Below are positions 18,046-26,515 of a DNA stretch of 64,000 nucleotides, piece by piece. Numbering within the stretch: the stretch's first letter is position 1; each line of letters begins with the position of its first letter. The notes below the pieces were generated by a model that searched no databases, was not told the DNA's origin, and saw nothing but the letters and a program-made list of their open reading frames with translations. The stretch lies in assembly GCF_021117295.1 (NCBI RefSeq), contig NZ_CP088247.1, positions 3,549,001 through 3,613,000 of the forward strand, in the 5' to 3' direction. This stretch comes from Methylorubrum sp. B1-46 (lineage in GTDB: Bacteria; Pseudomonadota; Alphaproteobacteria; Rhizobiales; Beijerinckiaceae). The translations under genes were made by a program, and so were the position numbers.

Positions 18046-19314
18046 CTACTGGTAGCCCTTCGGGAAGGGGTTCGGCTCGATCAGCTCGGGGCTCTCGTAG
18101 ACCACCTCGAACTGACCGGTCGGGAGGGCCTTGGCGACGCGGGTCTTCGACCAGAGGTGATGGTTCGGGTGGATCTTCACGTAGCCTTCCGGCGCCTCCT
18201 TGAACTCGATCTCGGCGGACGCCGCGGCGACCTTGTCGACATCGAAGGAGCCGGCCTTCTCGACCGCCATCTTCCACAGGAACGGCCCGAGATAGGCGGC
18301 CTGGGTCACGTCGCCGATCACGGTCTTGTCGCCCCACATCTTCTTGAAGGCGGCGACGAACTTCTCGTTGTTCGGGTTCTTCAGCGACTGGAAGTACTTC
18401 ATGCAGGAATAGGCGCCGGCGATGTTGTCGCCGCCGATGCCGTCGATCTCGTCCTCGGTGACCGAGATCGTCAGCAGGGTCTGCTTCGAGAGGTCGATGC
18501 CGGCCGCCTTGAGCTGCTTGTAGAAGGCGACGTTCGAGCCGCCGACCACGTCGGCGAAGATCACGTCCGGCTTCTTCAGCTTGATCTTGTTGATGACCGA
18601 GTTGAACTGGGTGTGGCCGAGCGGGAAGTATTCCTCGCCAGAGACGGTCCCCTTAAGCACGTTCTCGATGTGCTTGCGGGCGATCTTGTTCGAGGTGCGC
18701 GGCCAGATGTAATCCGAGCCGACCATGAAGAACGACTTCGCGCCCTTCTCCTTGGCCACCCAGTCGAGCGAGGCGAGGATCTGCTGTGTCGCCTCTTGGC
18801 CGGTGTAGATGACGTTCTTGGACTGCTCCAGGCCCTCGTAGAAGGTCGGGTAGTACAGCAGGCCGTTATACTGCTCGAAGACCGGCAGCGCCGCCTTGCG
18901 CGAGGCGGAGGTCCAGCAGCCCATCACCGCGGCGCAGTGATCGTTGACGAGGAGCTTCTTGGCCTTCTCGGCAAAGGTCGGCCAGTCGGAGGCGCCGTCC
19001 TCTTGGATCACCTTGATCTTGCGGCCGAGCACGCCGCCCATCTCGTTGATCTGGGCGATGGCGAGCTTCTCGGCCTGGATCGAGCCGGTCTCGGAGATCG
19101 CCATGGTACCGGTCGCCGAGTGCAGGATGCCGACCGTGACTTCCGTGTCGGTCACCGCCAGCCCGGTCGTGTTGACGGCAGACGTCGGAGCGGCGGCGAA
19201 CGCCCCTCGCGGCATCATCGCCAGGGCGGGAAGGCCCGCCAGGCCCATGAGAAGCTTGCGCCGCAGGGCCGATTCCAGGCCCTTCTCGCGATCCTTGCCC
19301 TTATCGTCCGCCAT
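18046..19314 (-). CDS. urtA: Urea/short-amide ABC transporter substrate-binding protein UrtA
   Basis: A 422-residue periplasmic receptor of the UrtA/FmdD/AmiC group. The N-terminus has a long export signal (RRKLLMGLAGLPALAMMPRGAFA); the paired Arg before a hydrophobic run could be read by Sec or Tat. Family blocks include VGILHSATGTMAISE, VMGCWTSASRKAALPVFE, LLYYPTFYEGLEQSKNVIYTG and GSDYIWPRTSN. The gene leads the nine-gene minus-strand operon and is transcribed divergently from a transporter-fused sensor kinase. A perfect palindrome about 100 bases upstream is the best operator candidate. Substrate could be urea, formamide or other short amides. Confidence 0.93.
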   Translation of the reverse strand: MADDKGKDREKGLESALRRKLLMGLAGLPALAMMPRGAFAAAPTSAVNTTGLAVTDTEVTVGILHSATGTMAISETGSIQAEKLAIAQINEMGGVLGRKIKVIQEDGASDWPTFAEKAKKLLVNDHCAAVMGCWTSASRKAALPVFEQYNGLLYYPTFYEGLEQSKNVIYTGQEATQQILASLDWVAKEKGAKSFFMVGSDYIWPRTSNKIARKHIENVLKGTVSGEEYFPLGHTQFNSVINKIKLKKPDVIFADVVGGSNVAFYKQLKAAGIDLSKQTLLTISVTEDEIDGIGGDNIAGAYSCMKYFQSLKNPNNEKFVAAFKKMWGDKTVIGDVTQAAYLGPFLWKMAVEKAGSFDVDKVAAASAEIEFKEAPEGYVKIHPNHHLWSKTRVAKALPTGQFEVVYESPELIEPNPFPKGYQ

Positions 19315-19410
19315 CGTGCCTGAACCCCTGATCTGGTGTCGGCGCGGCTCTGCCGGTCGGCGGCCGTGCTCGAACAGGAGAGGAGGCTAGGCTTGATGAT
19401 GCGGCGCACC

Positions 19411-19430
19411 CATACGCTGTTTTGCGTATG
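19411..19430. promoter_or_regulatory. Perfect palindrome, candidate operator of the amide operon
   Basis: CATACGC and GCGTATG are perfect 7-base arms separated by TGTTTT. It lies 97-116 bases upstream of urtA, in the shared region with the kinase gene. Its size and position fit a dimeric LuxR-type response regulator site activating the urtA promoter. The binding protein is inferred from the adjacent regulator gene. Confidence 0.5.
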
Positions 19431-19523
19431 TCCGCCGGGCAGCCCGGCTCGTAGCGTGACGCTCTCGATTCCGTGAGCATCGACGTTTAGGGATGTCTTG
19501 TGCCGCGCACTGAGAGACAGGGC

Positions 19524-19539
19524 CGGCACATCCGTTGCA
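19524..19539 (+). promoter_or_regulatory. Candidate sigma-54 promoter of the kinase-regulator pair
   Basis: CGGCACATCCGTTGCA carries GG and GC at -24/-12 spacing. It matches GGCAC-N5-TTGCA exactly, differing from consensus only in the flanking first T and the base after GGCAC. The predicted start site is about 20 bases before the proposed start codon. Sigma-54 dependence would fit a nitrogen-acquisition system. Confidence 0.45.
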
Positions 19540-19572
19540 AGCCGGTGATCCGCTCATCGTGAGGACGGCCCC

Positions 19573-22500
19573 CTGAGCGCCCGGTCCATCATCCCGATCC
19601 GTCGCGACTACAACCGCCTCGTCGCCGACGAGACGCTGGAAGACTACGCCCTGCGCTTCACCGCCAAGAAGGCGCGGCGCTGGTCTCCCTTCCGCATCGC
19701 GCAGACGGCGCTCGGCTCGCTGTCGTTCCTGGCGCTGGAGGCCATCGGCGGGACGCTGGTGCTCGCCACCGGCTTCACCAACACGTTTGCCGCCGTGCTC
19801 GTCGTCGGGCTCATCATCTTCGCCACCGCCGCGCCGATCACGATCTACGCCGCGCGCTACGGGGTCGATATCGATCTCCTGACCCGCGGGGCAGGCTTCG
19901 GCTATCTCGGCTCGACGATCACCTCGCTGGTCTATGCAGGCTTCACCTTCCTGTTCTTCGCCATCGAAGCCGCGATCATGGCGCTGGCGCTGCAGCTCTG
20001 CTTCGGCCTGCCGCTCTGGATCGGCTATATCGTCAGCGCGGGGGCGGTGATCCCGCTCGTGATCTACGGCATCCGTCTGATCAGTCGATTCCAGCTCTGG
20101 ACGCAGCCGCTCTGGATCGGCCTCAACCTGCTGCCGCTCGTCTACATCTGGCTCTCGGGCCCGGTGCCGTTCGAAGCCTTCACCGGCTATCCCGGCCTGG
20201 AAGCCGCGAGCGCGGGCTTCGATCTGCGCCTGTTCGGACTCGCCTCCGGCATCCTGCTGGCGCTGCTGGCCCAGGTCGGCGAGCAGGTCGACTTCCTGCG
20301 CTTCATGCCGCCCCCCCGCGGCAAGGGCGACTGGCGCTGGTGGACCGGCGTGCTCTCGGCCGGCGCCGGCTGGATCGTGCCGGGGATGCTGAAGATCCTG
20401 CTCGGCGCCTTCCTCACGGTACTGGCCCTCGGCCACGGCGTCTCGCCGGAGCGTGCCGCCGAGCCGACGCAGATGTACGCCGTCGCCTTCGGCTACGTCT
20501 CGGGCTCGCCCGGCGTCGCGCTGGCGCTGACCGGCCTGTTCGTGGTGATCTCACAGCTCAAGATCAACGTGACCAACGCCTATGCCGGCTCGATCGCGTG
20601 GTCGAACTTCTTCTCGCGCCTCACCCACAGCCATCCGGGGCGGGTGGTCTGGCTCGTGTTCAACGTCGCCATCGCCCTGCTGCTGATGGAACTCGGCATC
20701 GACAAGACCATCGAGAGCACCCTGCCGCTCTATGCCTGCGTGGTCTCGGCCTGGGTCGGGGCGCTGGCCGCGGATCTGGCCGTCAACAAGCCGCTCGGGC
20801 TGTCGCCGCCGGGCATCGAGTTCAAGCGGGCGCATCTCTACGCCATCAACCCCGTCGGCACCGGGGCGATGGTGCTCTCGCTCGTCGCCGGCGGCCTGAT
20901 CCATGCCGGCCTGTGCGGGCAAGCGCTCCAGCCCTTCGCGCCGATGCTGGCGCTCGCCACTGCCTTTGCCGCAGCGCCCGCCATCGCCTGGGCGACCGGG
21001 GGCAAGCGCTATCTCGCCCGCGAACCGCAGGCCGCCTGGGACCGGCCGGAAATCACCTGCCGTGTCTGCGAGCACCCGTTCGAGGCCGAGGACATGGCCC
21101 ATTGCCCGGCCTATTCCGGGCCGATCTGCTCGCTCTGCTGCTCGCTGGACGCCCGCTGCGGCGATCTGTGCAAGCCGCACGGACGCCTGGAGAACCAAGC
21201 CCGCGAGACCCTTGCCCGCGTCCTGCCCGCCCGCACCGCCGCCTGGATCGGCGCGCCGCTCGGCCGCTACCTCGCCCTGATGCTGACGCTCGTCACGGTG
21301 ATCGGGCTGATCCTGGCCATCGTCCATGCCAGCGCCGCCGCCGGGCATCCGGAGCATGCGGAGACGCTGCGGGCCGCGCTCACCAGCCTGTTCTTCATCC
21401 TGATCGTCATCCTCGGCGTGGTGGCGTGGCTGTTCGTGCTGGCGCAGGAGAGCCGCCGGGTGGCGCAGGAGGAGACCGCCCGCCAGACCGCCCTCTACGA
21501 GGCCGAGATCGCCGCCCACAAGGTCACTGATGCCAAGCTGCAGCAGGCGAAGGAAACCGCGGAGGCCGCCAACCTCGCCAAGAGCCGCTACGTCGTCGGC
21601 ATCAGCCACGAATTGCGCACGCCGCTCAACGCCGTGCTCGGCTACGCGCAGTTGCTTGAGGGCGATCCAACGATTCCCGAGCCGCGCCGCAACGGCATCC
21701 GGGTGATCCGCCGCAGCGCCCAGCACCTCTCCGGCCTGATCGACGGCCTGCTCGACATCTCGCGGATGGAGGCCGGCCGGCTCCAGACCCATCGCAACGA
21801 GATCCGGCTCGCCGACTTCCTGACGCAGATCGTGGACATGGTGCGCCTGCAGGCGGAGGGCGCCGGCCTGAGCTTCCGCTTCACGCGGCCCGAGATCCTG
21901 CCGGCGGTGGTGGCGACCGACGAGAAGCGCCTGCGCCAGATTTTGCTCAACCTCCTCTCCAACGCCATCAAGTTCACGGCGAAGGGCGAGGTCGCGCTGG
22001 AGATGACCTATCGCGGTCAGGTCGCGGTCTTCACGATCCGCGACACCGGTCTCGGCATCCCCGAGGCCGATCTCGGCCGGATCTTCGAGCCGTTCGAGCG
22101 CGGCTCGATGCCCGCCGCCCGCGCGGCGCCAGGCACCGGACTCGGGCTCACCATCGCGGGTCTCTTGGCGCAGGTGATGGGCGGCGAGATCACCGTCGAG
22201 AGCCGGGTCGGGGAGGGCACCTGCTTCCGGGTGCGTCTGATGCTGGCCTCGGTGAACCGCCCGGCGCCCGCGGCGATGCCGGCCCCGGCGGCACTGGCCC
22301 GGCCCGCCTTGGCCGGGCCCGGCTGCACGGTCCTCGTCGCCGACGACGACCCGGCGCACCGCGCCCTGATGCGCGAGATCCTGGAACCCCTCGGCTTCGC
22401 GGTGGCCGAGGCGCCGGACGGCCCCGCCTGCCTCGCCCTGGCACGGGAATGCGAGCCGGTGTTGATCCTGCTCGACATCGCCATGCCGGGCATGACCGGC

Positions 22501-22983
22501 TGGGAGGTGGCGCGGACGTTGCGTGAGACCGGCTTCACCGCCCGGATCGCGATAATGTCGGCCAACGTCCACGAGATCAGTCCGACTCGCGGGGCGGACG
22601 CGCCGCACGACGACATCATCGCCAAGCCGTTCGACATGCAGGATCTTTTGGAGAGGATCACGGGGCTTCTCGGCACCGCCCGCCCGCTGCCCGGCCTGGA
22701 AGCCCGCCCGATCGTGCGGCCCGACCGCCCGGCCGATGCCCCGGCGGGAGACACCCCGAACGGAGCGGCCGCGAGCGGCGCGACGGTGCCGGCGGAGCAC
22801 ATCGCCGCCTTGCTGCGCCTCGGCCGCATCGGCCACGTGCGCGGCATCGAGGCCAAGCTCACCGAACTGGAGAGCGACGCCGCCGTGCCGCCGGCCTTCG
22901 TCGCGCGGATGCGAGGATTGGTGGCGGCCTACGACATGCGCCGCTATGTCGGCGTGCTGGAGGGGCTCGCCCGCGATGCCTGA
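19573..22983 (+). CDS. Hybrid sensor histidine kinase with an NCS1 transporter-like sensor module
   Basis: About 1136 residues. Residues 1-480 form an NCS1 (cytosine/purine/hydantoin permease family) membrane domain: RDYNRLVADETLEDYALRF, then about twelve spans including GTLVLATGFTN and GAGFGYLGSTITS. A cysteine-rich module follows at 496-533 (C-x2-C-x11-C-x7-C-x2-CC-x5-C-x3-C), likely metal-binding. Two more spans and a coiled coil lead to a HisKA domain with His679 in ISHELRTPLNA, an HATPase (LLNLLSNAIKF, DTGLGIPEADLGRIFEPF, GTGLGLTI) and a receiver with Asp968. The first GTG, at 19759, would delete conserved NCS1 sequence. In-frame similarity starts right after CTG 19573, which has GAGGA seven bases upstream, so a CTG start is proposed. 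It is divergent from urtA, so it probably senses amide, urea or nucleobase-derived nitrogen. Confidence 0.88.
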   Translation: MSARSIIPIRRDYNRLVADETLEDYALRFTAKKARRWSPFRIAQTALGSLSFLALEAIGGTLVLATGFTNTFAAVLVVGLIIFATAAPITIYAARYGVDIDLLTRGAGFGYLGSTITSLVYAGFTFLFFAIEAAIMALALQLCFGLPLWIGYIVSAGAVIPLVIYGIRLISRFQLWTQPLWIGLNLLPLVYIWLSGPVPFEAFTGYPGLEAASAGFDLRLFGLASGILLALLAQVGEQVDFLRFMPPPRGKGDWRWWTGVLSAGAGWIVPGMLKILLGAFLTVLALGHGVSPERAAEPTQMYAVAFGYVSGSPGVALALTGLFVVISQLKINVTNAYAGSIAWSNFFSRLTHSHPGRVVWLVFNVAIALLLMELGIDKTIESTLPLYACVVSAWVGALAADLAVNKPLGLSPPGIEFKRAHLYAINPVGTGAMVLSLVAGGLIHAGLCGQALQPFAPMLALATAFAAAPAIAWATGGKRYLAREPQAAWDRPEITCRVCEHPFEAEDMAHCPAYSGPICSLCCSLDARCGDLCKPHGRLENQARETLARVLPARTAAWIGAPLGRYLALMLTLVTVIGLILAIVHASAAAGHPEHAETLRAALTSLFFILIVILGVVAWLFVLAQESRRVAQEETARQTALYEAEIAAHKVTDAKLQQAKETAEAANLAKSRYVVGISHELRTPLNAVLGYAQLLEGDPTIPEPRRNGIRVIRRSAQHLSGLIDGLLDISRMEAGRLQTHRNEIRLADFLTQIVDMVRLQAEGAGLSFRFTRPEILPAVVATDEKRLRQILLNLLSNAIKFTAKGEVALEMTYRGQVAVFTIRDTGLGIPEADLGRIFEPFERGSMPAARAAPGTGLGLTIAGLLAQVMGGEITVESRVGEGTCFRVRLMLASVNRPAPAAMPAPAALARPALAGPGCTVLVADDDPAHRALMREILEPLGFAVAEAPDGPACLALARECEPVLILLDIAMPGMTGWEVARTLRETGFTARIAIMSANVHEISPTRGADAPHDDIIAKPFDMQDLLERITGLLGTARPLPGLEARPIVRPDRPADAPAGDTPNGAAASGATVPAEHIAALLRLGRIGHVRGIEAKLTELESDAAVPPAFVARMRGLVAAYDMRRYVGVLEGLARDA

Positions 22984-23881
22984 GACGCAGCGCGACATCG
23001 TCCTCGTCGTCGATGATTCCCCCGACACCCTCAGCTTCCTCACGGAGGCGATCGAGCGCTCGGGCGCCACCGTGCTGGTGGCGGTGGGCGGCGACCTCGC
23101 CCTCGACCTCGTCGAGGAGATCACCCCCGACATCATCCTGCTCGATGCGGTGATGCCGGGCATGGACGGGTTCGAGACCTGCCGCCGCCTCAAGGCCAAG
23201 GGCCGGCTCGCCCATGTCCCCGTCATCTTCATGACCGGCCTGTCCGAGACCGAGCACATCGTGAAGGGGTTGGAAGCGGGCGGGATCGACTACGTCACCA
23301 AGCCGATCGCCCCCGACGAGATCCTCGCTCGGATCCGCGTGCACCTGGCCAACGCCCGCTCGGCCCAGAGCGCGCGGGCCGCCCTCGACACCGCAGGGCG
23401 CACGCTGTTCGCCGTGGACGCCGCCGGTTCGGTCCTGTGGTGCACGCCGCAGGCCGCGCGGGTGCTGGCGGCGCTCGGCGGGCCCGAACCGTTGAGCTTG
23501 CCGCCGAGCGGGCGCGACTGGCTGCGCAAATGCCTCGCCGGCAGCACCACCGCGCCGCTGGCTCTCACCGATGCGGAGGGCCGCGCCCACGCGCTCAGCT
23601 TCATCGGCCGCACCGGCCCCGAGATCCTGCTGCGGCTGTCGGGCGATCCCACCGCTGCCGGCCTGGAACGCCTGCGCGCGCACCTGCCGATCACCGGCCG
23701 CGAGGCGGAGGTGCTGCTCTGGCTCTCCCGCGGCAAGTCGAGCCGCGACATCGGCGAGATCTTGGGTCTCAGCCCGCGCACGGTGACGAAACATCTGGAA
23801 GGGATCTACGCCAAGCTCGGCGTCGAGAACCGCACCGCGGCCTCGGCGGTCGCGGCGCGGCACCTGCGCGATCTGGATTGA
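22976..23881 (+). CDS. LuxR/NarL-type response regulator
   Basis: 301 residues from ATG 22976, overlapping the kinase stop by eight bases (ATGCCTGA), so translation is coupled. The N-terminal receiver (residues 8-125) has the acidic pair in VVDDSPD, phospho-acceptor Asp57 (IILLDAVMPGMDGF) and conserved Lys in VTKPI. A middle segment of about 100 residues has a PAS-like look (LFAVDAAGSVLWCTPQAARVLAAL). The C-terminal LuxR helix-turn-helix reads LPITGREAEVLLWLSRGKSSRDIGEILGLSPRTVTKHLEGIYAKLGV. Its cognate kinase is the upstream transporter-like hybrid kinase. The likely target is the divergent urt-fmd-amiE operon, through the palindrome at 19411. Confidence 0.93.
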   Translation: MPETQRDIVLVVDDSPDTLSFLTEAIERSGATVLVAVGGDLALDLVEEITPDIILLDAVMPGMDGFETCRRLKAKGRLAHVPVIFMTGLSETEHIVKGLEAGGIDYVTKPIAPDEILARIRVHLANARSAQSARAALDTAGRTLFAVDAAGSVLWCTPQAARVLAALGGPEPLSLPPSGRDWLRKCLAGSTTAPLALTDAEGRAHALSFIGRTGPEILLRLSGDPTAAGLERLRAHLPITGREAEVLLWLSRGKSSRDIGEILGLSPRTVTKHLEGIYAKLGVENRTAASAVAARHLRDLD

Positions 23882-24199
23882 ACGCGTTCGCCGCCTGTCG
23901 CGCGATCATCGTTCCGCGAATTGAGCAAACGACTTGAGGCATCGCATGCAGGGGTGTACGGCGCAGGCGTCATGCTTTCGCTGCATTCCACGGGGAAGCA
24001 GGCCGCCGTCTCGTTCGGGCAGGGATCGTTCTGCAATCGTGCTGCGCCCGAGGCAGCGCACGGTGATCCGGCGCACCGCGCCAGGAAGGCCGCGCCTCGG
24101 ACCGACCGGCCGGGCCTGCCATCCCGCGGGGCTGCGGCGGCCCGAATGAGCACCGCGTCAGAGATTTACGCGCCATCCGTTGAAGGGGTCATAACGCCG
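23882..24199. other. Intergenic region before the IalB-like gene
   Basis: About 320 bases with no convincing ORF, hairpin terminator or repeat. It must carry the promoter of the IalB-like gene, but no clear consensus elements were found. Confidence 0.4.
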
Positions 24200-25000
24200 A
24201 TGTTCCTTGCCAAGTCTTCCATGGCCAAGCCTTCCGCGCGCCCGCTGCGCGTGGCCGCGTTCCTCGCCATGGCGGGGCTGGGCGCCGGCCTGGGCGGGAC
24301 CGCCTTCGCCCAGGCGAAGAAGCCGGCCGCCCCGACGCCGGCTCCCGCGCAGGCCCAGCCCGCGGCCCCCGCCCAGCAGCAGGCTCAGGGTGCCGGCCCG
24401 CAGCTCATCAACGTGAAGTCCGAACCGAGCCAGGCCGACTGGACCAAGGTCTGCGGCAAGGATCAGGGCTCGGGCACCGATGTCTGCTACACCACCCGCG
24501 ACTTCGTGTCGGATTCCGGCCAGCCGGTTCTCGCGGTCGCGCTCTACGACATGAAGAACGCCGCCACGAAGCAGGAGGTGAAGGTCGTCCGCTTCCTGCT
24601 GCCGCTCGGCCTGATGCTTGCGCCCGGCATGCGCTTCGATGTCGACGGCAAGGAAGTGACCGGCGGCAAGTTCGCGGTCTGCTTCCCGAACGGCTGCTTC
24701 GCCGAGGCCGGCGGCGTCTCGAACGAGCTGCTCAACGGCTTCAAGAAGGGCACCACCCTCAACGTCCGGGTCCAGAACCAGACCCAGCGCGAGGTGGTGT
24801 TCGCGGTACCGCTCGCCGGCTTCGGCAAGGCCTTCGACGGTCCGGCCATCGACCCGAAGGTGCTGGAAGAGCAGCAGAAGAAGCTCCAGTCCGAGATGGA
24901 GAAGCGCAGCGAAGAGATGCGCAAGAAGCTGGAGCAGCAGGGCTCGGCCGGCGCCGCCCCGGCTCCCGCCGCTCCGGCCGCCAGCGCCGCGCCGAAGTAA
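24200..25000 (+). CDS. Invasion-associated locus B (IalB) family protein
   Basis: 266 residues from ATG 24200; a second ATG at 24221 is also possible. A signal peptide (LRVAAFLAMAGLGAGLGGTAFAQ) is followed by a Pro/Ala/Gln linker and an IalB domain. That domain has QADWTKVCGKD, VCYTTRDFVSDSGQPVLAVALYD, RFLLPLGLMLAPGMRFDVDG and CFPNGCFAEAG, with the typical paired cysteines. The C-terminus is a charged coiled-coil-like stretch (about 220-245, rich in EEQQKKLQSEMEKRSEEM) and an Ala/Pro tail. IalB proteins are periplasmic or envelope proteins named from Bartonella; in free-living methylotrophs their function is unknown. A strong rho-independent terminator follows. Confidence 0.9.
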   Translation: MFLAKSSMAKPSARPLRVAAFLAMAGLGAGLGGTAFAQAKKPAAPTPAPAQAQPAAPAQQQAQGAGPQLINVKSEPSQADWTKVCGKDQGSGTDVCYTTRDFVSDSGQPVLAVALYDMKNAATKQEVKVVRFLLPLGLMLAPGMRFDVDGKEVTGGKFAVCFPNGCFAEAGGVSNELLNGFKKGTTLNVRVQNQTQREVVFAVPLAGFGKAFDGPAIDPKVLEEQQKKLQSEMEKRSEEMRKKLEQQGSAGAAPAPAAPAASAAPK

Positions 25001-25029
25001 GCCCTCCGCGCGAACCGTCTTCAGAAATG

Positions 25030-25067
25030 AGCCCCGCCGTGGTCGCCACGGCGGGGCTTTCCTTTTC
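25030..25067 (+). terminator. Rho-independent terminator after the IalB-like gene
   Basis: AGCCCCGCCGTGG (25030-25042) pairs perfectly with CCACGGCGGGGCT (25046-25058) around a TCG loop and is followed by TTCCTTTTC. This is one of the clearest intrinsic terminators in the window. Confidence 0.88.
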
Positions 25068-25249
25068 AGGTGCGGAACGGGTTGCCGGTCCTTGCAACCA
25101 TGGGCGTCACTCCGCGTTCAGCATGTCCGAGATCATCCGGTCGGCAACAGTCAACGGCCAAGTTGTCGTTAAGGATGTTTCGCCCGCCTGTCGGCGGGAT
25201 TGCGTGAGCAACGGTGACGAAACGCACCGCGCAATCCCCCTGCACAAGG

Positions 25250-25265
25250 TTAGGGGTTATTTAAC
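25250..25265 (+). promoter_or_regulatory. CtrA-like box, one mismatch
   Basis: TTAG-N7-TTAAC differs from the CtrA consensus TTAA-N7-TTAAC at one base. It ends 42 bases before a 29-residue ORF, a plausible promoter distance. Confidence 0.35.
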
Positions 25266-25307
25266 GGATCGAGGCGGCCACGAAGGAGCCGCGACGGAGT
25301 TCAGGCG

Positions 25308-25397
25308 ATGAGCCAGCGCATCGAAGACATCAAGTTCATGGCGACGATGACCTTCGTCACCCTTTTCGGCACCTGCCTGACGGCGCTGGTCGGCTGA
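25308..25397 (+). CDS. 29-residue single-span membrane peptide
   Basis: ATG at 25308 with GGAG eight bases upstream, ending at TGA 25395-25397. The product has a short charged start (MSQRIEDIKF) and a hydrophobic stretch, MATMTFVTLFGTCLTALVG, long enough to span the membrane once. Good ribosome binding site spacing and a CtrA-like box upstream favour a real small protein. No family is recognised. Confidence 0.45.
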   Translation: MSQRIEDIKFMATMTFVTLFGTCLTALVG

Positions 25398-25510
25398 CGC
25401 TCGTTCGATCCGGACGCTCCCCTTATGGCCCGGATCCGTTAAGAAGCCGCTTCCCTCTCTCCCCCCTCGCGGGATGTCGCCGGGACCCAGCCCGGCCGGA
25501 AGCGTGAACC

Positions 25511-26269
25511 TTGCGACACATCCACGTCATCGGCATCGGAACCGGCAATCCGGAGCACCTGACGATTCAGGGCATCCGCGCACTGCAGGCAACCGACGCC
25601 GTCTTCGCCCTCGACAAGGGGGAGGCCAAGGCCGGGCTTCTTAGCCTGCGCCGGCAGATCTGCGACCGCTATATCGAGGGCCGGCCCTACCGCTTCATCG
25701 AGGCGTCCGACCCCGAGCGCGACCGCCGGCCCGCGGATTACGGCGTGGCGGTGGATGATTGGCACGCCGCCCGTGCGGCCCTCTACGAGGGGCTGATCGT
25801 CGAGCATCTGCGCGAGGACGAGCGCGGCGCCTTCCTCGTCTGGGGTGACCCGTCCCTCTACGACAGCACCCTGCGCATCCTGGAGCGCGTGCTCGTCCGC
25901 GGGCGTGTCGGCTTCACCCACGACGTCATTCCCGGCATCACCTCCGTGCAGGCGCTCGCGGCCGCCCACCGCATCCCGCTCCACCGCATCGGCGAGCCGG
26001 TGCAGATCACCACCGGCCGCCGGCTACGCGACGGTTTGGGCGACGCACCCGGCGCCACCGTGGTGATGCTCGACGGCGACCCGCGTTTCGAGGGACTCGA
26101 CCCGGATCTGACGATCCACTGGGGCGCCTATCTCGGCACGCCGGACGAGCTGCTCGTCGCCGGCCGGCTCGGCGACGTGGCTGAGGAGATCCGCCGGGTG
26201 CGCGCCGAGGCTCGTGCCCGTCACGGCTGGATCATGGACATCTATCTGCTGCTGAAACCGGCGGCCTGA
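25511..26269 (+). CDS. cobF: Precorrin-6A synthase (deacetylating)
   Basis: A 252-residue SAM-dependent tetrapyrrole methylase of the CobF type, acting at C1 of precorrin-5 with loss of acetate in aerobic cobalamin synthesis. The N-terminus HIHVIGIGTGNPEHLTIQGIRAL is the SAM/tetrapyrrole-methylase P-loop. The central GAFLVWGDPSLYDSTLRI and VIPGITSVQALAAAHRIPL blocks are also typical, and the C-terminus HGWIMDIYLLLKP closes the family fold. The start is TTG at 25511; the conserved N-terminus leaves no later choice. No other cob gene is in the window, so it is separated from the main cobalamin locus. Confidence 0.93.
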   Translation: MRHIHVIGIGTGNPEHLTIQGIRALQATDAVFALDKGEAKAGLLSLRRQICDRYIEGRPYRFIEASDPERDRRPADYGVAVDDWHAARAALYEGLIVEHLREDERGAFLVWGDPSLYDSTLRILERVLVRGRVGFTHDVIPGITSVQALAAAHRIPLHRIGEPVQITTGRRLRDGLGDAPGATVVMLDGDPRFEGLDPDLTIHWGAYLGTPDELLVAGRLGDVAEEIRRVRAEARARHGWIMDIYLLLKPAA

Positions 26270-26515
26270 GCCCGCGACCGGGCCGCTTTCGCACTGCGGC
26301 ATCGTGTCGGGGCGAGGGAGCGTCTCCCACGGCCGACACCGCGCGGATCGGTTTTCTTCCGTCGTTTCCACGCGTGCCGACAAGAGCATTTCCGGCCGCC
26401 AATTCGTCCTGGCAGAGGCCTTGTTTTTCGTTCTGGCCGGGGCCTTGCTTCGCCGCTGCCGCGAGGGACACTTCGCGGGTCGACGAGAATCCGGACCATC
26501 CTTTGGGGGCGAGAT

